Below the pieces are notes generated by a model. The model had not been told where the DNA came from and ran no database searches. It saw only the letters and a list, made by a program, of their open reading frames with translations. Position numbers and translations under genes: made by a program. This document shows, piece after piece, positions 12,720 through 24,399 of a stretch of DNA of 64,000 nt; position 1 is the first letter of the stretch, and every line of letters begins with the position of its first letter. The DNA comes from Perca fluviatilis. Its lineage: Eukaryota > Chordata > Actinopteri > Perciformes > Percidae. The stretch spans positions 27,161,934 through 27,225,933 of the forward strand of contig NC_053121.1 of NCBI RefSeq assembly GCF_010015445.1. The letters are read 5' to 3'.

Positions 12720-13095
12720 CCATAGACTGCTGCTTACACTCTACGTTACGTTACACACTTTCGCTGGCAATCACATCATAGCCACGCCCTAAAATACACC
12801 CTGCTTTATTGCCGATTTTAAAATCAACGAGACCATAATTCAAAAAATTAACATCATTCTGTATTGCAGAAGACTTAAAACTAGCGATTCAGACCATAAA
12901 CTCATTATGAAAATGTTTACTGAGGTAATAAATCAAGTGATAAGTGGGTCACTTTCTCATAGACTTCTACAGAAACTGAGCTCTGCATGTGTCGCACCCT
13001 GCTGGAATTCAGATAGAATGCAGGTTTAAGGCACTTCCGCATTTGCAGCACTTTGCCGAACCGGATGTTTTGTCCATTAATATTAACAGTCTATG
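12720..13095. repeat. Possible short TIR element
   Basis: CCATAGACTG near 12720 and its reverse complement CAGTCTATGG at about 13086-13095 bound a segment with CpG-containing ends. These termini resemble a common fish dispersed repeat. Only 10 bases of inverted repeat are seen and no duplication was found. Confidence 0.4.
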
Positions 13096-13685
13096 GTCAT
13101 ACATGAGGTCAAAGTGATACTAACATCTTGGTAAAACTCCCATAGTCAAGGGTACTTTATCTCCTGTCACCAATAATGCCAACGTTTCACTGGGAACGGA
13201 ATGACTGACCTATCTGTCCCACATGAAGACAGCATGAGCATGTGATGGGCTGTATGTCTGCCATGGGTACTGCCTTCTTCAAATGAGATTCATGACAAAT
13301 GCCCTAGAAGAGGCCAGCCAATATGCTAGGTAATAGCATGCTTGGCAGTACTTATCTGTCTCCATTAAATACACAGTTCATATCCCACAATGTCAAAACC
13401 ATTAAATCAAACATATATATATAGCATGATGGTAGGCTGCAGCTGGCCGCTGTTGCAGTTAAAAAAAAAGCATCTCTGATTAAGCTAAGAGGTTAAAGTG
13501 CAAAAAAATCTGAAGACAAACTAAAAAGCTGTGACATGCCTTAATCAGAAAATGTTGAATTATGAGAAGAGTTATGACCAATTTGCATATCATTGTCAGC
13601 TGCTACTGGTTTTTCACTGCAACTACCAGTTTGAGTGCCACTAAGATCACCGCTTGTGCTTTCAGTTTGACCCATTAATATTAAT
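13096..13685. other. Non-coding stretch, nothing recognised
   Basis: No exon or element with definable ends was recognised here. Confidence 0.4.
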
Positions 13686-14314
13686 GTGGCCATATTATGC
13701 TAATTTTCAGGTTCATAATTGTATTTTGAGGTTGTATCAGAATAGGTTTACATGGTTTAATTTTCAAAAAACACCATATTTTTGTTGTACTGCACATTGC
13801 TGCAGCTCCTCTTTTCACCCTGTGTTCAGGTCTCTGTTTTAGCTACAGAGTGAAACATCGCACTGCTGTAACATTTTTGTTGGCAGTCGAACATGCGCAG
13901 TAGCTAGGTAAGGCTCACAATTAGCAACTAGCTGTTTCTCCAACTGCAGTCAGTACAAGGCAGGATTAGCCGGGAGACTTCTTCTAAATGAGAGTGCACT
14001 TCCAACTTTGTAAGTAGTTCTTTTGTAGATTATGGCGAACTTGTGTGTGTTGTAGCAGTGTTTTGCCATTGAGAACGAGGGGGCTAACCGCTAGCATGGT
14101 TTAGCCCCCTCGTTTTGTCTACTGACGAAGAAAACCCTGCCCATTTTGACCAGCTCACCTGGAGACTGAAGGCAGGATACATTCAGAAACCTGTATCTCA
14201 CTCAACAAAAGCATGGATGTTTTTTTTTTTCAAGTTTGTATGCGTGTGGAAGCACCAGACACAGAAAATAACACCCAAATCCCAGAAAAAGTGATTTTTT
14301 TCATAATATGGGCT
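13686..14314 (+). mobile_element. Family A element, copy 1 (about 630 bp, intact)
   Basis: This copy is bounded by GGCCATATTATGC on the left and by the reverse complement of GCCCATATTATGA on the right. Two more copies of the same sequence occur, at 33801-35888 (reverse orientation, interrupted) and 38511-40262 (rearranged, interrupted). No coding frame survives, so it is a non-autonomous DNA element. A short palindrome around GCTAACCGCTAGC lies near 14082-14108. This uninterrupted copy is the reference for reading the insertions in the other two. Confidence 0.7.
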
Positions 14315-16207
14315 CTTTAAATGCAATCACCTTGTGCTACAATTGCAACTTGATAGAAAATGGTTGTGTGTGACTATGGTGCCCCTTTTACCATTTCAAG
14401 TTAGTAGGAAAATGCTTATCTAACCTAAAATAAGAAGACTTGCACTGCGCAATTGTGCTTAATTCTATATCATTTTGAGCCTTCATGTGGATCTGTCAAA
14501 GTGAGCCCTGGTGCACATTTATCATGTGGATAAGATCAAAGCTTGGACAGTCAACTACTTGCCTGGGATTCGTTTTTATTTTTCGTAACAGTGGAGGCAA
14601 CAGTAATTTAGTTTGAACTTCTCAACTGACCCTCTGCTAGATTAATGTCTTCTTCAGGACCTGAACACCATGACTGCTCAAGGTTCATGTCTCAGCTCAG
14701 ACCAACATGAATCAGATACCTACAGTAATGTAGTAATGTAATGTTTCTGTTAATTAATAAATGGACTGACATTTAAGTTGAACCATAAACATCTGGAAGA
14801 TTGTGATGGTTTTGAGATCCTTCTCTTGGCTTGCAGGTATCTGGAGCAGTTAGAGGAGCTGGATAATGTGTGAACTTGGTTTTTTGGTGTTTGCTAATTG
14901 ATTTGAGCAAATGGCTAAACCGGATAGAATCAGCATCCCTAAAACTGTATGATATGTAGAACTAAATTCAGTTCATCAGTAATTTATCCAGACTAAAGGG
15001 CAACACTACTGCATATATTTACATTTATATAAAACAAGTGCAGTCTTGAGTTGTTTTCAAGCATATGGCTGGAGCACAAGCTGTCCCTGTCTGTCTCTAA
15101 TCAACCATTACCAGCCAAATCATCCAACAAATGTGAGACCGTCAAATGTCATTACACAGAGAAAAGCTGATTCTAAAAGCAAAGTGCATTTGTTTCCATT
15201 GATCATTTATTACTGTCTTCATTCATTTATCCAATGAAGACCTCCAAAGAGGACATTAATAATAAATAAAGGGGTAAGACATAATGCATATTCCTGCCTT
15301 TGTTAAGCAGGAAAGCTGGTGCCAATTAAAAGGAGAATGATTATCTCCGGTGCCATGGCCATCAGTGGGTAATTATACAGTTAGGAATGTGGCAGTAGGA
15401 TTGAGATTGACATATTTGTGTATGGTGACAAAGATACACTGTGAGCCAACAACACACAGCTCTCCTCTCTCCAGACTGTGGATTGTTGCCACAGAAATCG
15501 ATATTCCAGCTTTGCTCAATTACATGGAGAGCAGGTAGCTCAGTGACACTGCAATGACTGATGTACTGCTGAGGATGGTCATTTTTAGAGTCTTTACTAG
15601 ATTAAACAATCAAGCAAGTCTGGTATAAAACTTTAAAAGCATAAAGTAGGTAATATGACGGATATTATGTGGTCTAAGGGTAAAACGCTATTGATTATTA
15701 CGATAAATATTGTATGATGCAAACATCGATGGGATATGCAATGGGCTTCTGCAGTAAGTAAACTAGGAAGCAAAAACATATAACCCACACTGACCCATGG
15801 GAAAAAGGACCGTTCTTATGCAGTTTTTATATAGCACAGAAACACACGTATTCAGACACACATTTAAGCACGTGCGCGTATGCATAACGCTCTTTTTGGA
15901 TAACAAATATAATGCCGTGTCCCAGCTAATCTCGAACAGGAAAATCATGTTCTTTAATTATTATTTAGTAAAACAATTATACATAAATCTACAAGTTTTT
16001 CTTTTTACATTATTGTTTTTAAATATGCAGCTTGGCACTCAAAAGATTAAAGGAAAAACGACCGACAAACTCCTTCTATTGGATTGATTTGATCAATCAA
16101 ACTCCTAATGGAGCTGGTTGGATTATTTATTTCCCCTGCTGAAGACATTTAATTCCAACATTTGCTACGTTTATTTATTTATTATTAAAAGAAACGCTTT
16201 TACTTAC
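14315..16207. other. Non-coding stretch upstream-to-intronic of candidate exon
   Basis: No repeat with clear ends. If the minus-strand exon at 16208-16250 is real, this is the start of its first coding intron. The AT-rich part at 15760-16200 shows no recognised repeat. Confidence 0.4.
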
Positions 16208-16250
16208 CCAAAGTTATGAGATGAAACAGATAAACTCCCCACAGATCCAT
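16208..16250 (-). CDS. Candidate first coding exon with signal peptide, gene unidentified
   Basis: On the minus strand an ATG at 16250 in a good context (G at -3 and +4) opens MDLWGVYLFHLITL and then one base into a Gly codon. There it meets a consensus donor, GTAAGTA (16207-16201). A hydrophobic N-terminus cut in phase 1 is typical of first coding exons of secreted or single-pass membrane proteins such as immunoglobulin-like or cytokine-receptor types. The upstream 16251-16690 looks like a GC-richer 5' leader and contains a 20-codon upstream frame starting MALALSK. No downstream exon was recognised at lower coordinates, so the rest may lie beyond the left edge. The peptide is too short to name the gene, and a chance ORF with a chance donor is possible. 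Confidence 0.4.
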
Positions 16251-16700
16251 CTCTATTTGAAACGAGAATTTCAGATAACGCGTCGGACCTACACGTACAG
16301 CTGTATGATTACACGGCAAGAAGAGGATATGCTGTTTTATGTGTGGAAATCATTATTGGCAGAAGGAGATCTCTTTTAAAATCTCTTTTCAGCTTGTTTT
16401 TGCTGTGTTTTATTCCATCTGTTTCTTCCAAGACGTTGTCAAAGTCGCGCTTTTGCTCAAAGCCAGAGCCATGCGTAATAATGTGAGTGAAAGTTGTCCT
16501 GTGCGCTGTATGGTCCGACTCCGGTATTGTGAGAGAGAGCCTTCTGTTGCGCGTCGAGGTGGTCGCACAAGTCCTTGAGTCCGCTGCTGGAGAGATGCTG
16601 ACTGCTGCCGGGAAGAACCACTGCCAAGAGGGAGGGAGAGAGGGAGAACGCGTTGTGCAGGAAAGGGCATTACACAGCCTGATTACACAGTCAGGGCTTC
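16251..16700 (-). promoter_or_regulatory. Possible 5' leader and promoter of the candidate gene
   Basis: This interval is locally richer in GC and CpG than the flanking DNA, for example GACGCGCAACAGAAGG on the minus strand. It contains one short upstream open frame (ATG at about 16472). No TATA box was assigned. The call depends on the exon at 16208-16250 being real. Confidence 0.3.
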
Positions 16701-18940
16701 TGTGGCGTTGATAAAGTATGGCTCAAGGTTAATTCAGAAACAAAACCAGTAGGCTATCATAATATTAATACAGGGACTCGGAGTGTGGCTGTGGTAGTTT
16801 ATGGTGATCTTAACCTGCCTTGTGGTATTTTTTAATACTGTTATAGCATTAACTGATGCTCCAATATTATATAATATATTATAATAGTATTTCTATATGA
16901 TCTTCTAAAATTTCCCTCGAGATGAATAAAGTATCTATCTCTAGCTATCTTTTATTGTATCCTATAGATTTATTATAATATTAAAAACATAAAGTAGGCT
17001 ATGTTACATGATTTTTACTTCATACCGTACTTGTATACAGGCTGATGTCCTGGCTTGCCTTTTCATGATTTGTGATGATTTGTTCCCTTATCAGCTCAAG
17101 GTCCAACAGTTGTCATTTAGTTTGGTTATATAATAGTGTATTACAAAGTGTGAGTTTTTTTTTTTTTTTAGCAGAGAGTTAATTAAAAGGCAGAAAGAGC
17201 TTATAAAGCTGGAGTGAGTGATATTTTATTTTGGGGTGCTCATACCGATAATAACTTTCTGGTCCACTCTGGTCCCTATATATTTATTCTGTATGCCTCT
17301 GTTGTGAAATGTCACAATTTTGACTCCTGTCAGTCACAATCAAATGTCTTACAAGTGTAAATCCGAGACCTAAGTATTCATGATCAATGAATAAGCCTAT
17401 ATCCTCTATAAAAGTGTCCTTATGCTGATAGAGGTCTTTCAGTTCTCCCAGAATGTCAAACAAAAGATTAATATCAATACAAGAAATAGCACTCAAACTC
17501 CCAGAAGAGGCAGATGTGGGGCACTCTCAACCAGAAACCTATTTCATTTTGGTTTCCTGTGCACAAAGTTTAAGAGCTCATAGTACAAATTGATGTCGAC
17601 AGCACACCTCTAATTGGTTATACAATCAAATACAGACAGACAGACAGACAGTCCTTTCTTGTAGATTCCTTCCCAAGTCATATTGCTTTAGGTGGTGAGC
17701 CACCTGAATTTGCCATATTTACGCTCAGCAGCTATTTAATAAAACAAATCACCACATTTCTAATGTTAACAGGAGGAAAAGACTGTTAGGAACACCAGGA
17801 AGTCGCCTGGACTGCCTGTGGTGTAGGCAAAAGTTTGCAAATACATTTTGTATAAAAAGTAGATTCTTTTATCCTCAACTGTTTTTTTCTTTGTTCCATA
17901 TAAAAGTAAAAAGTCCCACACAGAGAGGTGCATCCAGTTCCTGGTCTCTACCAGAGCTGCACAGCACATTTTCAGAGCTGTTCACTGTTTTGAAACAGAA
18001 ATGTATTGATTTTTCAGTGTTAAGAATTCAATTTTTGCACCATCTGTTCATTTTATGGTTCAGCAGCTCTTTTCGTTGGAAGAGAACATCAGCGGGTCAG
18101 GATGTGCATTTGGAGTTTGTTGACTCACCCCTTTAGTGCGTCTCTAAAACGGCAACAACAAATGGAGTTTCCAGATGATCAATGCAAACAAAGCTGGCGA
18201 GGAGCAGATAACTAAGGGTCACCATGTTGGATTGGACATACTCAGTGTGTGTGGTTTACTGTATATGTCTGTGAATGTGTGTCAGTGTCTGTAATGCAAC
18301 AACAGGGGTCCAAAAGGATGATCCAGCTGTGTACCAAAGACAGAATGAAGACCTCTGAAGTGCCATTTCAGCCTGCTGGTGTTATCTTTACTGCCATTCA
18401 TGGCTGCTCTACTATAGTGCTTCACTGGACTTTCATGAGCTGGCAACATTAAGCATTTTCAGAGCCTTAGTTGTTTCAAGTTTTTATTTATTTTTGCTGA
18501 GGTCTCAGATTGGAAAGACTGTAACTGTAAAATGTCTTTACGCCTCAACGATTGTAATTTTAACTCCCTAACCAGCCTGCAATGAGAATATTTGGAACAA
18601 CACATTACCATCTCTATTGGGAGTTAGAGTGCTTAAATGTGGGGAAGATGTGCTTTATGAATCTTTAAAAAGCGACTCAGAGCCATAGGGAGCTTCGGGT
18701 AAAGTACATATATTTGCAATGTGCATGTGCATTTGTAATTCAAATCAACATTAAATGTTCCAAACATGAAAAAGCCCCATCAACAGTTTAGGATAATTAG
18801 AGAGAAAATGTTTTTCCTGTGAATCTATAAAGTCTTTGGCTCCCTCCTAGTGGATTGTGGATGCAGAGGGCTTTGTCTTTCTTACCCCAAAACTAACGTG
18901 ATCTGAATCACCTCAGCTGGGATCCAGCTCCGGCTCAGTC
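16701..18940. other. Non-coding stretch with one unexplained ORF
   Basis: A (CAGA)n microsatellite lies at about 17630-17650. The minus strand at 17284-17525 has an open frame of about 80 codons with a protein-like composition (ILGELKDLYQHKDTFIEDIG), but it has no ATG at its start and no recognised family. Confidence 0.4.
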
Positions 18941-18948
18941 TCTTAAAC

Positions 18949-19212
18949 CAGTGGTTCTCAAACTCACATCAAGGACCCCTAAACTAACACAAATTAGAAC
19001 ACGGACCCCCATCTGATAAGACTTTGTCCCAGGGTCCCCAACCTGATAGAATTTTTGCTTTTATCTGTTTTATTACAGAGAGTGACTGAGCAAAATAGTT
19101 TTACAATCTGTCATTGTGTTACTTATAGATGAAATTATAGTTTAAATAAATTATTCCCCTTTTTGTTGGGGACCCCCTGGAACCCACTCAAGGACCACTT
19201 TGAGAACTACTG
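18949..19212. mobile_element. hAT MITE (264 bp) with perfect 8-bp TSD
   Basis: The element begins CAGTGGTTCTCAAACT and ends with the near-exact reverse complement (TTTGAGAACTACTG). These are textbook hAT/Charlie-type termini. TCTTAAAC is present on both sides (18941-18948 and 19213-19220). The interior has the usual GGACCCC-rich ends and no coding frame. Confidence 0.95.
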
Positions 19213-19220
19213 TCTTAAAC

Positions 19221-20496
19221 CAAAGCCTCTTATAAAAGATTGTTATTTTGTTCTAGGGATATTAAGTGACTGTGAAAAGGCCCAGGATTTCTTGCTTCTC
19301 TAACAATCTTTCAATATGGAGAGTAAGTGCTGTTTAAGCTCTGGAGATGGACAGCTCTCTGTTCTTGCTTCAGGCAAAGGTACATTGATTTCCTATCTTA
19401 GTGAGCCGCAGCAGCGTGGACACAACAATAATGAGGGATTAGTTATTGTACTCATAATCACTGCTATGTCAAAGTGCCAGAACTGCGTGATAAAAAGGGC
19501 CTTTGTAAATATTTGTTGGAGCCATACAGCTACACTTACTGCCAAATTCAGACTTCTAACTTCGCATGACAAACCAAAGCATAGTGGCCTCATTTCCCTT
19601 TGCTTCAAAGTAGAGTGTCCCATTTGATGTATGCCAATTTTTTGTTAGTTTGGGGGATTTTTTTTTTTATTCTGGGCTCCTACACATCACTGGCACAGCC
19701 TCACAGGTGTTTTCATTTATTTTGCCTGATTAGACCTCGTTAAGTTTGAAGTTGGGCGAGCCAGGCGGGAATTTACTCGAGGTCACCAAATGCCCTGTAA
19801 CATTTACCTACCTATTCAGACATTTTGACCTACTATAGCAGGAAACAGGTGCAACTTAACAAAGGTTCTGTTCCATTTGTGTCTTATTAATGCCTGGTGC
19901 ACACTAGAGGATTCTCAAATCATAACTGATTTAAAAAAAAAACACAGACATAACAGATTTAACCGATTTCTTATATTGAAATCGTAAGAATGCACACACC
20001 AGACAATTTAGTCAAGACGTTCTGCTAAACGATTTCAGAGTGGCGATTCCAGGGACTTGGGTTCTCACAGAAACTCGCATGCCAGCGGACTGTCAGTCGT
20101 CGTCCGCTAGTTGCACTCGTGTGTTACTTTTTTGGGATCATTGTTTACTATTTCAAAGTGCACCCACACTTTAGATATTTTTTTTTCAGACATTTTTGTT
20201 TGAAGATTTAAATCCCTGCCACCAAGATGCTCCTCCATCGGTCACAGATCATGGAAAGTGAAACTTAAATCTGTCATGGAGCGCTTGGATTTATTCACGC
20301 ACTTTAAAAAGATTTATTTAAAAGTTTCTTTATTTTCAAATTTCTATTTACAGCATTATATGTTGATATTTACAGTATATCACAATAGTCTGTATTTTAA
20401 CTTATTGAGAGAAAAATGGTAGTTATATGTAAAATCAGACATTGAGCACCCCCATATAGCCAAATGGCATAATCCTCATTTCATAACACCTCTGCG
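19221..20496. other. Non-coding stretch with repeat-like part
   Basis: No supported exon. The segment from about 19892 (TGCCTGGTGCACACTAGAGG) resembles the start of a fish DNA transposon, but its other end was not found. Confidence 0.4.
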
Positions 20497-20562
20497 AAGA
20501 TTCGACTGTGAGATTGGTAGTCGAATCAGGCTCCTTCGATCGAAGCATCGAATATTCGACTG
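20497..20562. repeat. Palindromic transposon fragment
   Basis: Contains ATTCGACTGTGAG and GTAGTCGAATC in inverted arrangement, followed by CGAATATTCGAC. This resembles short ends of a common fish DNA transposon. No target-site duplication was found. Confidence 0.4.
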
Positions 20563-21442
20563 TCACTTTAAATTCTGACTTTGCCTTATATTGTTATTTT
20601 TCCTAAAATCTGCCTGTTTTTTTTCTTTAAATTGGTTGTCTTAATTGTTTCTCTTCTTTACTTTTTACCATAATTTGAGATATCACAGCTTTGCTGTCCT
20701 TCTTTCAGAAGACGTTAGCTGCCATTCATTGTTGTGCAGCATGGTAATAAAGTTTCACAGACATTTACCCAGGCTGGATAGTCTGTCACAGTATACATAA
20801 AACCTTCATTTAAATGTTACTTCACTGTCCAATTTGAGAAATGTTGTTTCAGGTTGGGCATTATGTTACACTCCAAATAGTGTAAATTTTCTGACATTTA
20901 GAGGAGGAAATGGAAAGTCTGCAGCAAGAAATAATCCATGAAAAGCTTATACATTTTATTCTCTTATCCATGTAATATTCGAGATACGTGTTGGCCAGGA
21001 GGAAGAAAGGTGGGTTAGAGGTGGAAACAAGAGTTAATATAGTAGTGAGCAATAACAAGTCTTGTGACATGTGTTTCAGGACTTTATTCTACAACTCCAA
21101 ACATTCACAGTCGATTAAGAAGCAGGCCATACATACTGCTCCCAGGATAGTGACGTCATGTCCATACTTGATTGTTGAACCAAGAGGGACTCCAGTATTT
21201 GTCAAACATGCAAGGAATTTTGAACCTAGAAGGGTGTTTCACAGCCAGTGCCATGCCAAATAGAGCAGTGCTCGAAGCGGTGCCAGACTACATGGCGGAC
21301 ATTTGCACAGACAGTGACACCATTACTTCTCACTACAACAGATGGTGTCTCTGCATACCGTGTGGAAGGTTATGTTACTTCTCTGCGGATGCCTAGATGT
21401 CTCTTAAACCTAATTTGGACCACACAGGTGCAGACACAAACA

Positions 21443-21443
<1 letters not shown>
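20563..21443. other. Non-coding stretch, nothing recognised
   Basis: No exon or definable repeat. Overlapping frames of 69-101 codons at 20861-21553 lie on both strands and resemble nothing known. Confidence 0.4.

Positions 21444-21492
<49 letters not shown>
21444..21492. repeat. (CA)n microsatellite
   Basis: About 24 uninterrupted CA units seen directly. Threonine/histidine or cysteine/valine frames over it are artefacts of the repeat. Confidence 0.95.
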
Positions 21493-21495
<3 letters not shown>

Positions 21496-24337
21496 GGATG
21501 TAACATACATGGAACCGAAAAGAGAGGGCGCTACTGAATTAATCAAGCAGTAATTCAAATCTGGCCACTACACCCTCTCCCTACACACTCTCACTCCATT
21601 TGTGCGTTTGCATGGTGGGTCCGCCACAATAAATGTCATTCCAAACCAATTAGTGGGGAGTGAAAGTGGGTTACAACTCCCTCCAACAGTGAGTCTGCAT
21701 CAATGCTAGCTAACAAACCACACTCCTCTCAAGCGCTGCACCCTCATTTGTTTCTGTAAGAAACGGAACATACCTTTCTTAGTTTAGTAGTACTCTGTAC
21801 ATTCTTTTTATTCTTAATACTGTGAAACTTTGCTCAAAAAGAATATATGTTTGTACATTCCTGCCTAGCTCATTCATTTTAAACGGTTACATTGTACACA
21901 TTTTAAATATTTGTATTGTAATTTGTTATTGTGTATTCATTATATTTCTTGTTTATGCACCAAAACACCATAGCAAATTTCTTCTGATTCTGAATTTTCT
22001 CCATAGACTAATGCCTACTGTGGAGTGAATGTAGCCTTATTAGTGCTGTGTATAACAGTTGCTGCTTTATCTGAAACCATGGTTACAAAACGTAACGACA
22101 GGTCCTGTTCCAGTGGGAAGTTCGTCCCAAAGCTTGTCGCTGAATTTATACCCTACACCTTAATGAAGGGTGCTTCAGTTGTGAGTGTGACTCCACACAG
22201 AGTTTCACTTATCACGGATTGGGAGAGTGCAGGGACCGGATTGGAATTGGGCCTCCGTGTTGAAATAAAGATTGTAATAGTTTTCTAATAGTAAGCACAG
22301 TGAAGATTCGCACCAAATGCTGCTGCAACACCACAGTCTCAATGGTTTTCCTCCTAATCCTTCCTTTCTTTAACAGCTGAATATAGGACACATGCATCTG
22401 CTCCTAACTAGCTTCACTGCAGTGTAATCTCCTTAACACCTTCCCCTTTCTTTCACCTTAGAGTTCAGCTATTATCACTTATGTATTTAAAGATGATAGG
22501 AGCCTTGGAAAAAGGGTAAAAAAATATCAGGTTACGTTGGCTGTCACAAATGTTAAATTCATGAGAGACTCTTTTTTTCCAGCAGGGGCAATCTATCTCT
22601 GTGGTAGGTTTAAGGGGGTGATAAGGTTATCCGTGAACATCTATCACTGATTTCCTGACACTCCTGGTGGCCAACAATAATCAGATGGCACCTGGATCAA
22701 CAGCTCTGTGTGTTAAGATCCATAACTCATGCTCCTGGGAATTGTGAATGCGAGTGCACACACCAAAATATGTGTGGGTGTGGGAACAAGTGTGTGTGCA
22801 GATTTTTGTGTGTTTATAAATGTCTCGTTTTCTCTGACACTTCGATGAGAACTCACGCTATTCACCGCACGTCTTTTTAAGCTAGAAGCACCGAGCAGAT
22901 GTTAGTGGGAAGTGATGCTGCAATTGAAAACCAGTTTGAAGAGCATTCTGTCAAAGTTTAAAATACTTACATTTTTTGGACTATGAATGCTCAAATCATG
23001 ATCAATTGTTTTGCTGTTGGGATGCTCACCAGCAAATTGATAACTGAAATAAACCGATCTCATAAAATTTTGTGAAATGAGCACAAAGTCTGACACAAAA
23101 TACCTGTTGCGTGTTACAATGCACCGTCTTGCTTCAATGATTATGATGCGCAGTGATCAGAGCTGATCATGGGTCTACTCAGACCCACTTTGGTATTACA
23201 TGTGACACAAAGCCTGTGGCAATACAACAGGACATTACTGAATGTAATTTGGACGCAGCTGAGTCGGGTCTTGGATATTAGAAAGCGTCTGGACCCCTCA
23301 AGACCTCTAGTTGTGAGTTCCATAGCCATATGTAGCCATTGTCAGTTGCAGCTTGTCAATCAGGTACAAGCGAGGCTACAAAATACAATAAAGGTTTATC
23401 AGATGCCCAGATGCTGCACAGAGGTCTATGCAACTATGAAAAAGGATTTTACAATTAAAGTTATCATTGTGGCAACTATTCTATCTTTCATCATGACGTT
23501 TGCAGACTGGCTCCATTCAAATAAATGAGAGGGCTGCTTTTTTTCCACACAGGGCTCAAATCGGCTCAAGAACTTGGCCTTAGGGCTAATTAAGTAATTA
23601 TGTTTAAGTAATCACGGCAGATTGGTTAACACAAGCTAAGGGTCTGAAAGCTAACAGCCCTGAGAGACCACACTGATCATTACACCCAACCACAAAGTGG
23701 TTTGAGCTGACTGACCAACTTCACCTTCGCAAGCAACATGTATATCTGTATAAGCTAACAAATTTACACTTTTAACATAAAAAGGCATTTCATGGTTAAG
23801 TGAAAGCTGTGTTGGCAGCAGGAAAATTAAAGTGTTTCCGTTCTGAGTGTTCTAAAACCTGGGTGATATATAGACAGTCCATACTCCCTTTAGAGGTCTG
23901 TCTCTACAAAGAGCACTTTCCATTAAACATTAGCCTTTATAAGGTGTTGCTGGTATGACGGAAATGGAGCTCATTTTAGGTGCATGTCTTTGTTATGAAC
24001 CGTGTTTTAAGACTGACCTGACCTGGACCCCCGCTCATTGATGTTGCACATGCCAGTTGTGTATGCACGTCCCCTGGGAAAAAAAACAATTAGCCAAATT
24101 AGAAGGCAAAATCTGGTGAGAGCAAAGGTCAAAAGGGGAATCACTGCTGTTTTCCATGCTGGTTGTAAAGCAAACAGCTCAGCAGCAGTGTTATTTCTAG
24201 GAGTCTAAAGTGGAAACCTATTACTTTGGCTGTTATCTCACAAGCTACGTTGCTTTTGAGCATTATTATTTTCACTTTGTCAAAGACTTACAAGTACATA
24301 AAAGCGTGCAACAGCACACTTTTTCTTTTTTACTTAC

Positions 24338-24338
<1 letters not shown>
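21493..24338. other. Non-coding stretch, nothing recognised
   Basis: An 87-codon plus-strand frame at 22025 starts with a hydrophobic stretch, but it lacks a splice donor in a suitable place and resembles no family. The rest is AT-rich DNA without definable elements. Confidence 0.4.

Positions 24339-24395
<57 letters not shown>
24339..24395. repeat. (AC)n microsatellite
   Basis: About 28 AC units, nearly pure, seen directly. Confidence 0.95.

Positions 24396-24399
<4 letters not shown>

Noticed and set aside
14820..14872. Plus-strand acceptor-like CTTGGCTTGCAG followed by codons YLEQLEELDNV and a stop
   Set aside because: The splice acceptor is good, but only 12 codons follow and no upstream exon or matching protein C-terminus was recognised. 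It may be chance.
22025..22288. 87-codon plus-strand frame with a hydrophobic start
   Set aside because: No family resemblance, no cleavage-site logic or splice context, and the composition changes along the frame.
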